Notes under the pieces: model-generated
The model's input: only the letters and a program-made list of their open reading frames with translations
Databases searched by the model: none
What the model was told of the DNA's origin: nothing
Part shown: piece by piece, positions 7,878 to 17,400 of the stretch
How the letters are laid out: each line of letters starts with the position of its first letter
Numbering within the stretch: position 1 is the stretch's first letter
Source: Shewanella electrodiphila
Lineage (GTDB): Bacteria > Pseudomonadota > Gammaproteobacteria > Enterobacterales > Shewanellaceae
Reading direction: 5' to 3'
NCBI RefSeq assembly: GCF_023283985.1
Contig: NZ_JAKIKU010000005.1
Span: forward strand, 1 to 64,000
DNA: 64,000 nucleotides
Translations under genes and position numbers: made by a program

Positions 7878-8735
7878 ATGGCTGCTAAATTTTTAACCCG
7901 TGTCGGGGTAACATCGTTGATGGGACTGATATCGTTCGCATTTACTGCACAAGCTGAAATCAATTTACAAGGTAAATTTGAGCAAGGTGCGTTGGTAAGG
8001 GGTCATGTTCCAGCAGGAAGCACGGTCAAACTTAATGGTGAAGATGTTGCTATTACGGCAAAAGGCGAATTTGCCATTGGTTTCGAGCGTGAAGCTAAAG
8101 CAGAGCAAATGCTTGAAGTCGTTTACCCAAGCGGGTTAACCGAGCTAAAACCGCTTAATATAGCGACCAAAGAATATAAAATTGATCGGGTTACTGGGAT
8201 CAGTAAAAAGATAATGAAACCCAATCCCGCAGCGCAAGAAAGAGCCGCAAAAGATGCTAAACAAACTCGTGCAGCAAGAAATACCTTTAGTGAGCAAACT
8301 GCATTTATGCAAGACTTCATCTGGCCAGTGACCGGTCGGATATCTGGCGTCTACGGCAGCCAGCGTGTGTACAATGGCAAACCTGGTAACCCGCATTATG
8401 GCGTCGATGTTGCCCGCCCAACGGGTACAGTAGTGGTTTCACCAGCCGATGGTGTTATCACACTAGCTGAACCTGATATGTTTTATTCTGGCGGCACTGT
8501 GATTATTGACCATGGCTATGGGATAAATTCAACTTTTCTTCACTTAAGTAAAATCTATGCAAAAGTTGGTGATGTGGTTAAGCAAGGACAAGAACTCGCT
8601 GAAATTGGTGCGACAGGGCGCGTAACTGGGCCACATTTAGACTGGCGCTTGAATTGGTATCAAATGCGCTTAGACCCTGTAACCGTCGTTCCACCGATGA
8701 AAGAAGTACTTGCAGCACAGAAAGCAGCTCAATAA
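7878..8735 (+). CDS. M23 (LytM-type) peptidoglycan peptidase-like exported protein
   Basis: I chose the ATG at 7878 because TAAGG lies six bases upstream and the product then begins with a normal signal peptide (MAAKFLTRVG...TAQA). An upstream in-frame GTG at 7845 would add 11 residues and spoil it. After a linker with many Lys and Ala (about 95-145) comes a C-terminal M23 domain. It has the HYGVD zinc motif (H173, D177), an HLSK loop, and GPHLDW where M23 enzymes usually have HLH; D255 sits where the second metal-binding His is expected. Related proteins with HLDW are, to my memory, common in gammaproteobacteria, so this is a family feature rather than damage. Role: periplasmic murein cleavage or regulation of it. 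Confidence 0.85.
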   Translation: MAAKFLTRVGVTSLMGLISFAFTAQAEINLQGKFEQGALVRGHVPAGSTVKLNGEDVAITAKGEFAIGFEREAKAEQMLEVVYPSGLTELKPLNIATKEYKIDRVTGISKKIMKPNPAAQERAAKDAKQTRAARNTFSEQTAFMQDFIWPVTGRISGVYGSQRVYNGKPGNPHYGVDVARPTGTVVVSPADGVITLAEPDMFYSGGTVIIDHGYGINSTFLHLSKIYAKVGDVVKQGQELAEIGATGRVTGPHLDWRLNWYQMRLDPVTVVPPMKEVLAAQKAAQ

Positions 8736-8807
8736 ATTTGATTCGAGGTACTGACAAGTCATTTATAAAGATGTTGCTTGGTGTCTGGTTACTACTTATT
8801 AAAAAGT

Positions 8808-8840
8808 ATGGGTTCAATTTATTATTGAACCCATTTTTAT
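8808..8840 (+). terminator. Terminator after the M23 gene
   Basis: An 11-bp perfect stem (ATGGGTTCAAT with ATTGAACCCAT), 5-base loop and five T. Confidence 0.9.
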
Positions 8841-8869
8841 GTCTAATAGATTATTTCCATGAGCATTGT

Positions 8870-8884
8870 CATGGCATTGCCATG
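8870..8884. repeat. Short palindrome CATGGCA-T-TGCCATG
   Basis: A perfect 7-bp inverted repeat with one central base lies just beyond the yecM stop, flanked by further CATG motifs (CCATGAGCATTGTCATGG). It lacks a T-run on either strand, so it is not an obvious terminator. Confidence 0.5.
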
Positions 8885-8890
8885 AGATGA

Positions 8891-9451
8891 TTAATCTTGC
8901 TCACTGGCAATAATGGCTTCAATCGTATGAGTATGGACTTTGACGCAAATCCCATTTGATTTAAAAGCAATAGTTGGATTGGCAAGGCGCTCATTGTCAC
9001 CTTTAGGAGAGCTTAATTTAACCTTGATATCGGTATTACCAGCGAGGATTTCTGCAAGGTTTGGTGCTTTTTCTAAGAGTTGTTGTTGTAAGTCTTCACA
9101 ATTTTCCGCATTCGACGGAAATACCAGTTCAACATGTTCCCAGCCTTCTTGTGGATACACTTTATCAGAAGGATATGGCAGCTCGACGCAATAAATTTCT
9201 AACCCATTGAGCATCAGGGGCTTAGTCAATTTGATGATTAAAATAGGGCGGCCATTAATCATATTATTGGAAATGACTTGACCATATTTTTCAAATTCTT
9301 GGCTGAGTTTATTCGCAGCATCATTGCTATTTACACGAAGTGCGCAATGATCGCACTCTAGATTTAAACTATCTAAACCTAAGCGTTGAATAAAGGCGCT
9401 GATACGCTGACCAAAATCAGGCCAGCTTTGGGTTAACTGGTCATAGTGCAT
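8891..9451 (-). CDS. yecM: YecM family VOC-fold protein
   Basis: The sequence carries the hallmarks of E. coli YecM: CDHCALR, NMINGRPI, VELPYPSDK.YPQEGWEH, SSPKGDNERLANPT and a C terminus ending IIASEQD. YecM belongs to the vicinal-oxygen-chelate fold group and is presumed to bind metal; its substrate is unknown. I start at the ATG at 9451 (MHYDQL, 186 residues) because AGAGG lies five bases upstream; an earlier in-frame GTG at 9466 has no comparable signal. It is a single gene between the M23 protein and the L,D-transpeptidase. Confidence 0.9.
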   Translation of the reverse strand: MHYDQLTQSWPDFGQRISAFIQRLGLDSLNLECDHCALRVNSNDAANKLSQEFEKYGQVISNNMINGRPILIIKLTKPLMLNGLEIYCVELPYPSDKVYPQEGWEHVELVFPSNAENCEDLQQQLLEKAPNLAEILAGNTDIKVKLSSPKGDNERLANPTIAFKSNGICVKVHTHTIEAIIASEQD

Positions 9452-9585
9452 AATATCCTCTGACACCTAAGGCGTGTTTAAAAATGACTGGTGTTATAGA
9501 TTTAGAGTTAACTAACATAGGTTAGAGCTAAAATAGATTAGAGTTGCAATGGATAATAAATATTACCGAATACAAATGCGATAGG

Positions 9586-10092
9586 TTAAGGCCAAATTTC
9601 AATTGGCGTGCCTTCTTCGATGACTCGCCAAAGTTCATCCATTTCTTTATTTGTTACCGCAATACATCCGTTAGTCCAATTATATTGCTGCGCTTGTTCT
9701 GGTGTGAGTGACGAATTCGGGTTTTGACCATGGATCATAATCATTCCACCAGGGCTAACCCCCAAGGCATTGGCACGTAAACGATCTTCTTCATTCGGGT
9801 ATGAGATATGAATTGATTTATAAAATGCACTATCAGACTTTTTGTAATCAAGAATATAACGCCCTTGCGGGGTGCGTTGATCGCCTTCTTTCAATTTATG
9901 ACCTTGTGGCGCATCTCCCATGGCAATTTGATAGGTTTTAATTTTTTGGCCTTCATGATAAATCGACATGCTGGATTCAGATTTATTCACCACGACTAAA
10001 TCGACTTTTGAGTTGGCTAATTGGCTGATAGAGGCCTGAGCGAGGGTTGAGCTAAAAATGGCTAGTAAAATAAAGCATTTAACCAAGTACAT
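9586..10092 (-). CDS. Exported L,D-transpeptidase family (YkuD-domain) protein
   Basis: The 168-residue product has a signal peptide (to about residue 20) and one YkuD domain. The catalytic region is MIMIHGQ followed by WTNGCIAVTNKEMDEL, giving the His and Cys of the active site; the usual S/T-x-GC is here TNGC. The short single-domain build is like the ErfK/YafK group that cross-links peptidoglycan or attaches proteins to it in the periplasm. No LysM or other wall-binding domain is present. It is an isolated gene divergent from the channel gene. Confidence 0.87.
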   Translation of the reverse strand: MYLVKCFILLAIFSSTLAQASISQLANSKVDLVVVNKSESSMSIYHEGQKIKTYQIAMGDAPQGHKLKEGDQRTPQGRYILDYKKSDSAFYKSIHISYPNEEDRLRANALGVSPGGMIMIHGQNPNSSLTPEQAQQYNWTNGCIAVTNKEMDELWRVIEEGTPIEIWP

Positions 10093-10286
10093 GAAGTCTC
10101 CAAAAAGCTTTTTTATGAATTTGTGGTGTGAGTTTGTATTGTTAATAGTGTTAACATGAGTATCGTTGAATAGGCAATTTATCAGAACAACATATAATTA
10201 CGATAACAATTTGAAATTTTTTACAGATAATACCGTACTTTTAACATGTATGCGGGATTAAATTTTCAGTCATCTTTGAGTGAGCT

Positions 10287-11135
10287 ATGACGTTAGAAGA
10301 AAAACAAGATACGCCATTTAAAAAACAAATTAGAACGGTGATATTTGGTACTGAAACCCGTATGGGTCGATGGTTTGATATTGGCTTAATAATTTGTATA
10401 TTGCTTAGCGTTTTACTGATTATATTAGACACCATTGACAGCTATCATCAGCAATATGGTCAAGTTATCTATTATGCCGAGTGGGCGTTCACTTGGTTAT
10501 TTACTATTGAATACTTATTGAGATTGTATGGTTCGGTAAGCCGTTTAGCGTATATGCGAAGTTTTTACGGCATTGTTGATTTACTGTCCATACTTCCGAG
10601 CTTTTTAGCGTTAATTTTTCCTGGTGCAAACGTGTCTCTCGCATTCAGAATTTTGCGCTTGTTTAGAGTCTTTAGGGTGCTGAAGTTACTACGCTATTTA
10701 AGCGAAGGTAATTTGTTATTAAAGGCCATGATACAAGCAAGAAGAAAGGTGTTCATATTTTTCTTCTCTGTAAGCCTGATCATTATGGCGTTAAGTGTCG
10801 TAATGTATGTGGTTGAAGGCCCTGCAAATGGTTTTACTTCTATCCCTAAATCAATGTATTGGACTATTGTTACTATCACTACGGTTGGCTACGGTGATAT
10901 CACGCCTCAAACAAATTTAGGCCAAGCGATTGCGTCGTTAACCATGCTAATTGGTTATTCCATTATTGCGATTCCAACAGGCATTTTAACCGCTGAAATA
11001 TCTCATGAGATGGTTGTTGAACGTGATTTACGTAAATGTATGAACTGTGGAACCCGCGGTCATAACTTACAAGCATTATATTGTCACCATTGTGGTAGCG
11101 AGTTAGAGCAACAAGATTCTGAAGGGAACTCATGA
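10287..11135 (+). CDS. Voltage-gated-type potassium channel with C-terminal zinc ribbon
   Basis: The 282-residue protein has a six-helix channel architecture: hydrophobic segments between about residues 30 and 165, an S4-like helix with regularly spaced Arg (FRILRLFRVFRVLKLLR), a pore helix and the K+ selectivity filter TVGYGD at 199-204, then S6. Unusually, the cytoplasmic tail (about 250-270) holds two CxxC knuckles, CMNC and CHHC, forming a likely zinc ribbon. No RCK/TrkA-N domain is present. The stop overlaps the start of the MATE exporter gene by four bases, indicating coupled translation. Confidence 0.9.
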   Translation: MTLEEKQDTPFKKQIRTVIFGTETRMGRWFDIGLIICILLSVLLIILDTIDSYHQQYGQVIYYAEWAFTWLFTIEYLLRLYGSVSRLAYMRSFYGIVDLLSILPSFLALIFPGANVSLAFRILRLFRVFRVLKLLRYLSEGNLLLKAMIQARRKVFIFFFSVSLIIMALSVVMYVVEGPANGFTSIPKSMYWTIVTITTVGYGDITPQTNLGQAIASLTMLIGYSIIAIPTGILTAEISHEMVVERDLRKCMNCGTRGHNLQALYCHHCGSELEQQDSEGNS

Positions 11136-12640
11136 CCGAAGCTAAGTTTGTCCAAGGCTCCATTTTACGTCACATATTAGTGATGAGCTCTACAGCGGCT
11201 GTAGGTATTTCTGCGTTATTTGTGGTTGATTTACTTGATATCTTTTTCTTAAGTTTATTAGGTGAGCAAGAACTGGCAGCAGCAGTTGGTTATGCAGGTG
11301 CTATTTCATTCTTTACAACCTCTATTGGTATTGGTTTATCGATTGCCCTTGGTGCGCTTGTATCTAGAGCTATAGGCGCTAAAAATATGGTGCTGGCAAA
11401 GCGCATGTTACTCAACAGTGCGGTAGTATCTTTGCTCACCAGTGTGGTGGTTGCGGTAACAGTATTTATTTTTATTCCAGAACTTTTGGCGCTAATTGGT
11501 GCTAATGGAGAAACAGCAATACTGGCAGAAAGTTACCTCAGAATATTAGTCCCTTCATTACCATTTATTTGTCTCGCTATGGCATTAGGCGGTGCACTAA
11601 GAGCCATTGGTGATGCCAAGTTATCTATGATGTCAACACTGGCAGGTGGCGGAGTCAATTTAGTACTTGATCCTATATTTATCTTCGCTTTAGGTATGGG
11701 GATAGAAGGTGCTGCAATTGCGTCTGTGTTTGCTCGTATTGCGGTATTTATCATTTCTGCTCGTGGGATTGTGGTTAAGCACAACATGCTGGGGCAGTTT
11801 AATCGCCAGCACTTTGTTGAAGACATTCGAACTATTTTCGCGATTGCATTGCCCGCTATGCTAACGAATGTCGCTACGCCAATCGGTAATGCTGTTGTGA
11901 CAAAAGCCATTGCGGATTTTGGTGATAGTTATGTAGCGGGTTGGGCGGTATTAGGTCGCTTAATCCCTGTGTGTTTCGGGATGATTTTTGCTTTAAGCGG
12001 TGCAGTTGGCCCCATTATTGGTCAAAACTATGGTGCACTCGAATTTGAGCGTGTTAAAGAAAGCCTGACTAAAGCGATTCAGTTTTGTGTTGTGTTTGTA
12101 CTTGGCGTATCGATTTTATTATTTTCATTGAAACATCAAATTGTCTCAGCATTTGATATGCAAGGTGAAGCGGCGGAGTTGATTTTATTCTTCTGCAAAT
12201 ATATCGCAATTTTCTTTATTTTCAACGGCATTTTATTTGTTGCCAATGCATCATTTAATAATTTAGGTAAAGCTAAGTACTCCACTTTCTTTAATGTGGG
12301 TAAAGCCACTATTGGTACCATACCTTTTGTGTATTTTGGTGCTCAAATAGGCGGAGTGTATGGCGTGCTCATTGGCCAAGCTCTAGGATCGATTTTATTT
12401 GGTTTAGGTGGTGTTTGGGTTGGTTATCGATTGATAGATAAAATTACCGCAACAGAACATTTTAAAGCGGATGAAAAGCCCGTATCTGAGGATGATGAGA
12501 TTGAACTGGAAATGAGCCCGACATCTTCACCGCAATCATCTTCATACATTCAGTTAGCTCAGCTCAATGAAGAACCTTTATGTGAAGAGATAGTTCGTGA
12601 TGGCGACTTAGACAATCCGCTGTCTTCAAAGGATAAATGA
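11132..12640 (+). CDS. MATE family efflux transporter
   Basis: This is a 502-residue polytopic membrane protein with about 12 hydrophobic segments arranged in two related halves (the family's usual length is 450-460). Family-like features include the early VVDLLDIFFLSLLGEQELAA segment and the GGALRAIGDAK loop. MATE pumps expel organic cations or drugs using Na+ or H+ gradients. The C-terminal 55 residues after the last helix form an acidic, Ser-rich cytoplasmic tail that is not typical. AAGGGA lies just before the ATG, which overlaps the channel gene stop (ATGA), so the two make an operon closed by the terminator at 12672. Confidence 0.9.
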   Translation: MTEAKFVQGSILRHILVMSSTAAVGISALFVVDLLDIFFLSLLGEQELAAAVGYAGAISFFTTSIGIGLSIALGALVSRAIGAKNMVLAKRMLLNSAVVSLLTSVVVAVTVFIFIPELLALIGANGETAILAESYLRILVPSLPFICLAMALGGALRAIGDAKLSMMSTLAGGGVNLVLDPIFIFALGMGIEGAAIASVFARIAVFIISARGIVVKHNMLGQFNRQHFVEDIRTIFAIALPAMLTNVATPIGNAVVTKAIADFGDSYVAGWAVLGRLIPVCFGMIFALSGAVGPIIGQNYGALEFERVKESLTKAIQFCVVFVLGVSILLFSLKHQIVSAFDMQGEAAELILFFCKYIAIFFIFNGILFVANASFNNLGKAKYSTFFNVGKATIGTIPFVYFGAQIGGVYGVLIGQALGSILFGLGGVWVGYRLIDKITATEHFKADEKPVSEDDEIELEMSPTSSPQSSSYIQLAQLNEEPLCEEIVRDGDLDNPLSSKDK

Positions 12641-12670
12641 TTAAAGCCTTAGAGTTTACGATTAAGACGA

Positions 12671-12713
12671 AAAAGCCCTCGTAATGCTAGCAGCATTATG
12701 AGGGCTTTTTTTA
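12671..12713 (+). terminator. Bidirectional terminator
   Basis: AAAAAGCCCTCGTAATGCT pairs with AGCATTATGAGGGCTTTTTT (one mismatch). It has an A-run on the left and a T-run on the right, so it can serve both the rightward MATE operon and the leftward DUF2986 gene. Confidence 0.92.
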
Positions 12714-12771
12714 AAGCTAATTCGATGACTAAACGGGTATTTTTATTTAGTACTAGAATTTAGTTTTAGTA

Positions 12772-12993
12772 TTACTTTGCTTCTGAAGTTGGATTTGCTT
12801 CTGCTGAAGTGTCAGTGGCTTCACCAGCTTCTGCAGCCAGTTTCTGCTGATCTTCAAGTTCCATTTGCGCACGGACGGCTTTGGAGATGTAGCCCACTTT
12901 AGGATTCTTTTGCGGGTTATCTTTTACAATTTTGTTTTGCTTAGCTTTAGTCCGCTTTGCGGTTTTTTTGATCATCAGCTGTTTTCTGTTCAT
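12772..12993 (-). CDS. DUF2986 family small basic protein
   Basis: The 73-residue product begins MNRKQLMIKKTAKRTKAKQNK and contains YISKAVRAQME, the signature arrangement of the DUF2986 family found in Shewanella and Vibrio. The N-terminal half is very basic, which suggests nucleic-acid or ribosome association, but the function is not established. The C-terminal tail (about 50-73) is Ala, Glu, Thr-rich and variable. It has its own unit between the terminator at 12671 and the lipoprotein gene. Confidence 0.8.
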   Translation of the reverse strand: MNRKQLMIKKTAKRTKAKQNKIVKDNPQKNPKVGYISKAVRAQMELEDQQKLAAEAGEATDTSAEANPTSEAK

Positions 12994-13192
12994 GGGTCTA
13001 TCTAACTCGCTTAATTATGCCGTAGGCACTTTAGAACTGTATAAAACATGTAGCCAGTGATTGCCTACATGCTCTTAAAATTGGATTTGGTTAAGTTTAG
13101 CTCAAACTGACGGGAGGTTATAGTTAAACCCTTTATTTATCTTGTTGGATGGTCACTTTTAATGGTTTACATGTGATGTTGTGAACCATAGG

Positions 13193-13690
13193 TTAAAAAT
13201 TACGACTAAACTTTTTAATATCTTCTTCTGTTGCGCCATCATTACATTCGCCGCGAACTTCGCCTCGGCCTTCACTCACACTGCGGTTAAGCACTATGTA
13301 TCCATCCTTGCAATAGCCTGTCATATCAATGGTTTTTTGTAGGCCTAAATCCACTTGTCGGCTCCATAGCTCCAATTGTTCTTGGCGGCGTTCTTGCTCA
13401 ATGGCATAACTGCGGGCATCTTGGCGACGTCGGTTGACTCTTTGCTGGTGGGGCAGAGGATCTTCAATGCCGCGATCTGTCGCTGTAGCGACTTTAGCTT
13501 GGTAAGTAAAAAGCTTTATGCCTTCACCTTTAATGGAAGTACTAAATCTATCTTTAAATTGTCCAGCAAAAGCTTCAGGTTCGATGGGTGCAGATGAGCA
13601 AGCTGATAACAGCAGAAAACCAACAAATAATACAGAGTACTTTGGCACCAGTAATAATCCTTTATAAAAACTTGGAAGGGAACAATTCAT
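13193..13690 (-). CDS. Hypothetical lipoprotein
   Basis: I do not recognise this 165-residue protein. It has a lipobox (LLSAC) whose Cys would be residue 31 from the first ATG. A GTG at 13648 (residue 15), preceded by AAAGGA, would give a more usual lipoprotein signal of 16 residues before the Cys, so the real start may be there. The mature region is rich in charged residues with a Gln/Arg helix (about 80-115) and two further Cys (GYCKDG and GECNDG), probably a disulfide. It should be anchored to a membrane facing the periplasm. It is transcribed alone. Confidence 0.75.
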   Translation of the reverse strand: MNCSLPSFYKGLLLVPKYSVLFVGFLLLSACSSAPIEPEAFAGQFKDRFSTSIKGEGIKLFTYQAKVATATDRGIEDPLPHQQRVNRRRQDARSYAIEQERRQEQLELWSRQVDLGLQKTIDMTGYCKDGYIVLNRSVSEGRGEVRGECNDGATEEDIKKFSRNF

Positions 13691-13819
13691 ATTAAAACGA
13701 AACAGCTTCTAATTGATAGTATTTGAAAGTGATTTAGCAGGATATACAAGATATCAGCATTTGTGTATCGGCTTTACTGTGATAAAGCCAATACACTCTG
13801 TGATATGCCAGTGATTAAA

Positions 13820-14176
13820 TTAAGCGTATTGCTTAGATAAATAAGCAATGATGTCACTGGATTCGTACATCCATTGAGTTTGGCCATCTTTTTCAATTTT
13901 TAAACAAGGCACTTTAAGTTGACCACCTTGTTGTACAAGCTCTTGTTTATTGTTTTCTTGTTTGGCATCAACCGTGACGATGTTTAATCCTTGGCTGCGA
14001 ATTGCTCGGCGCACTTTTACGCAAAAAGGACAGGCAGCATATTGGTATAAAGCTAACGCTTTGGTTTGCTCATCTATCTTTGCTTGCTCTGTAACAGGGC
14101 GTTGATATTTTTTACCTGGGAACAAAAAATTTGCTAATAAGATAATACGGCCAAGAATCCAGCGAATGACAAACAT
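13820..14176 (-). CDS. Glutaredoxin-like protein with N-terminal hydrophobic segment
   Basis: I start at the ATG at 14176, which has AAGGAAG four bases upstream; a frame extends 13 residues further without such a signal. The 118-residue product opens with a hydrophobic helix (FVIRWILGRIILLANFLF) that could anchor it in the membrane. A glutaredoxin domain follows with the redox motif CPFC, the cis-Pro loop KVPCLKI and the YESSDIIAYL helix of this fold. It probably acts as a glutathione-dependent thiol reductant. A CRP-like site and a perfect inverted repeat lie about 90-125 bases upstream. Confidence 0.87.
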   Translation of the reverse strand: MFVIRWILGRIILLANFLFPGKKYQRPVTEQAKIDEQTKALALYQYAACPFCVKVRRAIRSQGLNIVTVDAKQENNKQELVQQGGQLKVPCLKIEKDGQTQWMYESSDIIAYLSKQYA

Positions 14177-14263
14177 ACTACTTCCTTTAAATATCGAATT
14201 GAACGATTTAGCCATTAGGGCAATCGGTACTGCAACATTCTACTTAATTTGCAGCGACAGTTT

Positions 14264-14300
14264 ACGTGATGTTGTTCACAGATAATAGTCATCTGTGAAC
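14264..14300. promoter_or_regulatory. CRP-like site overlapping a perfect 10-bp inverted repeat
   Basis: CGTGA (14265-14269), six bases and TCACA (14276-14280) match the CRP pattern TGTGA-N6-TCACA except for one base. The right half also starts an inverted repeat: GTTCACAGAT at 14274-14283 and ATCTGTGAAC at 14291-14300. The element lies upstream of the glutaredoxin gene and downstream of the DUF748 gene, both leftward. No T-run follows the hairpin, so a regulatory site is more likely than a terminator. Confidence 0.4.
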
Positions 14301-14411
14301 GGAATCGGAGTCGACGTCGTTTTAGTGTTTAACAGTCCCTAATAAGCTGTATAAAAAACAACATAAACTTAATTGTTGTGTTCTTAAATTATGCGACCTT
14401 TAAGTGCACCG

Positions 14412-17400
14412 TTAATTAGCATCTAAGGTCAGTATCGCTTGTGCATCGGTTTGTTCAAAATGCACTCGACTTTCTAAGATAAATACACGACTAGGGTCAA
14501 TGTTGGCTTGTTCAACTAAATAGGTTTTAATGGTTTTAGCCCTTTGCTGAGCCAGTATACCAAGCTGAGCTTCAGAAACAGCTTGCTGATTTAAGCTGAA
14601 ATTATACAGTGCAATATGCCAGCGAGTTTGTAATTCGAGGGCCTCGATTTGTGGGTTTTCCTCAGTAATCTTTTGCTTAATTAATAATGGGTCTAATTGG
14701 GTTTCAATTTGATATAACGCGATTAAGGCATCGACTAAAGGACCTTGCTGTGGATACTGGCTTGCAAATAAGTCAGTTGGTAGCGCTGTGACCTCAATGC
14801 CTGCTTGGTTTGCCAGTTTTTGATGTAGCTGTTCTTGTTGTAATGCTAATTGGTCATTGGCTAAATCAACGCTACCTTTGATATTAAGTATCAATAGTGG
14901 TCGATCGTCTAACGCCTTAGCAAGTGAGGTTAATGTTGTTTGTTGCTCTTGGGTAATAGTTGATTGGCCATACTCAAAGCTTACTTTGTCCATGCTGTCT
15001 TCATCACCCCCCACTAAACCTGCTAATAAAGAAAATGGCGCTGTAATGGCTTTGGTAATGACATTAGTGATAGCGCTCATAACGATACTGCCAAAACTGA
15101 AGCTAGGAGAGTCTAAATCGCCATCTACATCGACACCTAAATCGATGACGCCGTGTCTGTCCTGTAATAAGGCAATTGCTAAGGTGATCGGCAGGGAAGT
15201 GGCCAGTGAGCTATTGCTTGGTTTACCTAACTCTAACTGATCAATGACTAAATGGTTACTGCCAACTAATTGATTATTCTCTAATTGATAATTGAGCGCT
15301 AAAGATAGTTGGCCTTTATCGATGTAATAGCCCGCATAGGTTCCTGAGTATGGATTAATAGAGGTGAGCTCGACTTTATTAAAGGCGAGGTTTAAATCAA
15401 GATATGGATTTGCCAATAAAGGATTAATATCACCTTTTAATGTCACTGGCGCATACTTATCGATTTTCCCTTCTAGATTAACCGATGCGCGTGTTTGCGG
15501 GTTGGTAGATATTTGAGTGATTTCACCATTGAGTTGTTCAATACCTGATGCAAAATTAGGTGTTAAAGAATTATCGGCAAAAAAAGCAGAGCTGTCTTTA
15601 AAGCCTATTCGCTTTATATCGATAGCAAAGTCTGACTGCTGTGATATTTGCTGATTTTCAGGTAAACGAGACGAACCTTGATTATCTGAGTCAGCGACTA
15701 CCGGAGCAGTCGTTGCAGTCGTTGCTTTAGTTGCAGTAGTAGGTGTAGTTGATTCGTTATTGTCTTTACCTGCAGGAGTGACTATCAAGTCAGCAATGTT
15801 AGTGCTTCTGTCTTCGGCAATAATCAATCGGCTAAATAAGCTGTCAAATAACACCTCATCGATAGTTAGGGATTGACCTAAATTATCAAAGGCCAAATCA
15901 GTAATAATCATTGACTCCCAATTAAGCAGGGGCTGTTTTAATAGATTATCTTTGATTTGTAATTGATTAACTGATGCTTGTCCTTGATAAACAAACTTCT
16001 GTTTTGCATCTGCACTAATGTGACCTTTAGTATTGAACAAACCTGATTCGAGGGTGATATTCATAAAAGGTGCAATATAAGGCTGTAACTTGGTTAAATT
16101 GACCTTCTGGTAGTCAATATCCGCTTCTAGAGTGATTAACTTAGCGTCAAATACTCCAGTTGAGCTAAATTGGCTTTGATCGTTTATTGAAAGGTCTAGT
16201 TGATACTCAATCGGTAATGATAAGTCTGATTTTATGGTTTGGGTGGCGAAATTGATGTTGGATAATTTCCAAAAGTTAGCGGTTTTATTCGCGACGCTTT
16301 CAGTCAGTTCAAATTGATAATTTTCAACATTTAATTGGTGTAATGTCACTAACCACTCTGGTTTTGACTCTGTTGTACTGCCGTCTAAATCAGAAGGTTC
16401 TTGTACGCTAGCTTGCAAGCTGGCTTGGTCTTCAACACTGTCGTTGTCAGTTGTTTGATTAGTTGATTGCGTAGCTTCTGTATTAGCTTCTGTATTAGCT
16501 TCTGTATTAGCTTCTGTATTAGCTTCTGTATTAGCTTCTAGATTAGCCGCTTTATGGCTAGAGTCTTGTTGTGTGTTAACAAAAATTGGAGTGAATAATT
16601 CGACTAAATTAACTTTCTCAGGGGCAACCGTTAGCCAAAAATTAGCATCACTGGTGCGAAATTGTTTTATGTCGATGTTTTGTTCTTGGCTAGATACTGT
16701 AATACCCTCTAAGGCCAACAAATCTACCGTGGTAACTTGTCGCTGATCATCATTGGCAACAATATTACTCAATGTAATGTCAGTATCAGTAATATTAAAA
16801 TCAACTATTGGAGAGTCTGTTACTGCTTCAATCCCCGTTTCTGTGGCGGCAAAGGAAGATATTAGGTTCAGGTTTGCAGACTGTAATGAGACTTTAAATA
16901 GATCCTCAACGAGCGACCAGTATTGAGTTAACTCCATCTGAGTGATAACAAGTTTACCTTTAGCATCTAGCGGAAATAACTGTGCTTGGGTGTCTAGTTT
17001 AATCTGACCATTTTTATCATCGCTTATAGTAAGGTTTATTTTATTCGCGTCAGGGCTTTGTGAAAGTAATGCATCAGTTTTCACCATGGTCGCTGAAACA
17101 TTTATTCTTGGGTAAAGTAATTGGGTCTCAGTTAGCTTATCGTTTATCTGTAAAGCGGCATTATTAAAGTTAAAGCGATTTAGATGAATGGCAATGGGCT
17201 GAGTGTCTTGTTCTTTCTCTACATCAGTCTCTATTTCACTTTGTTTATTGTCATCTTCTGAAGGATTAGTTTTAGCTAGGGCTTTGGCTCTTTGATCAAA
17301 TGTGTTGATGATGTCAGTAAAATTGAATTGATATCCCGATGGCATACTGGTGTCAGTTTGATTTGCCAAAATAGCTAATCGCTCAAGTGACAATGTCGTT

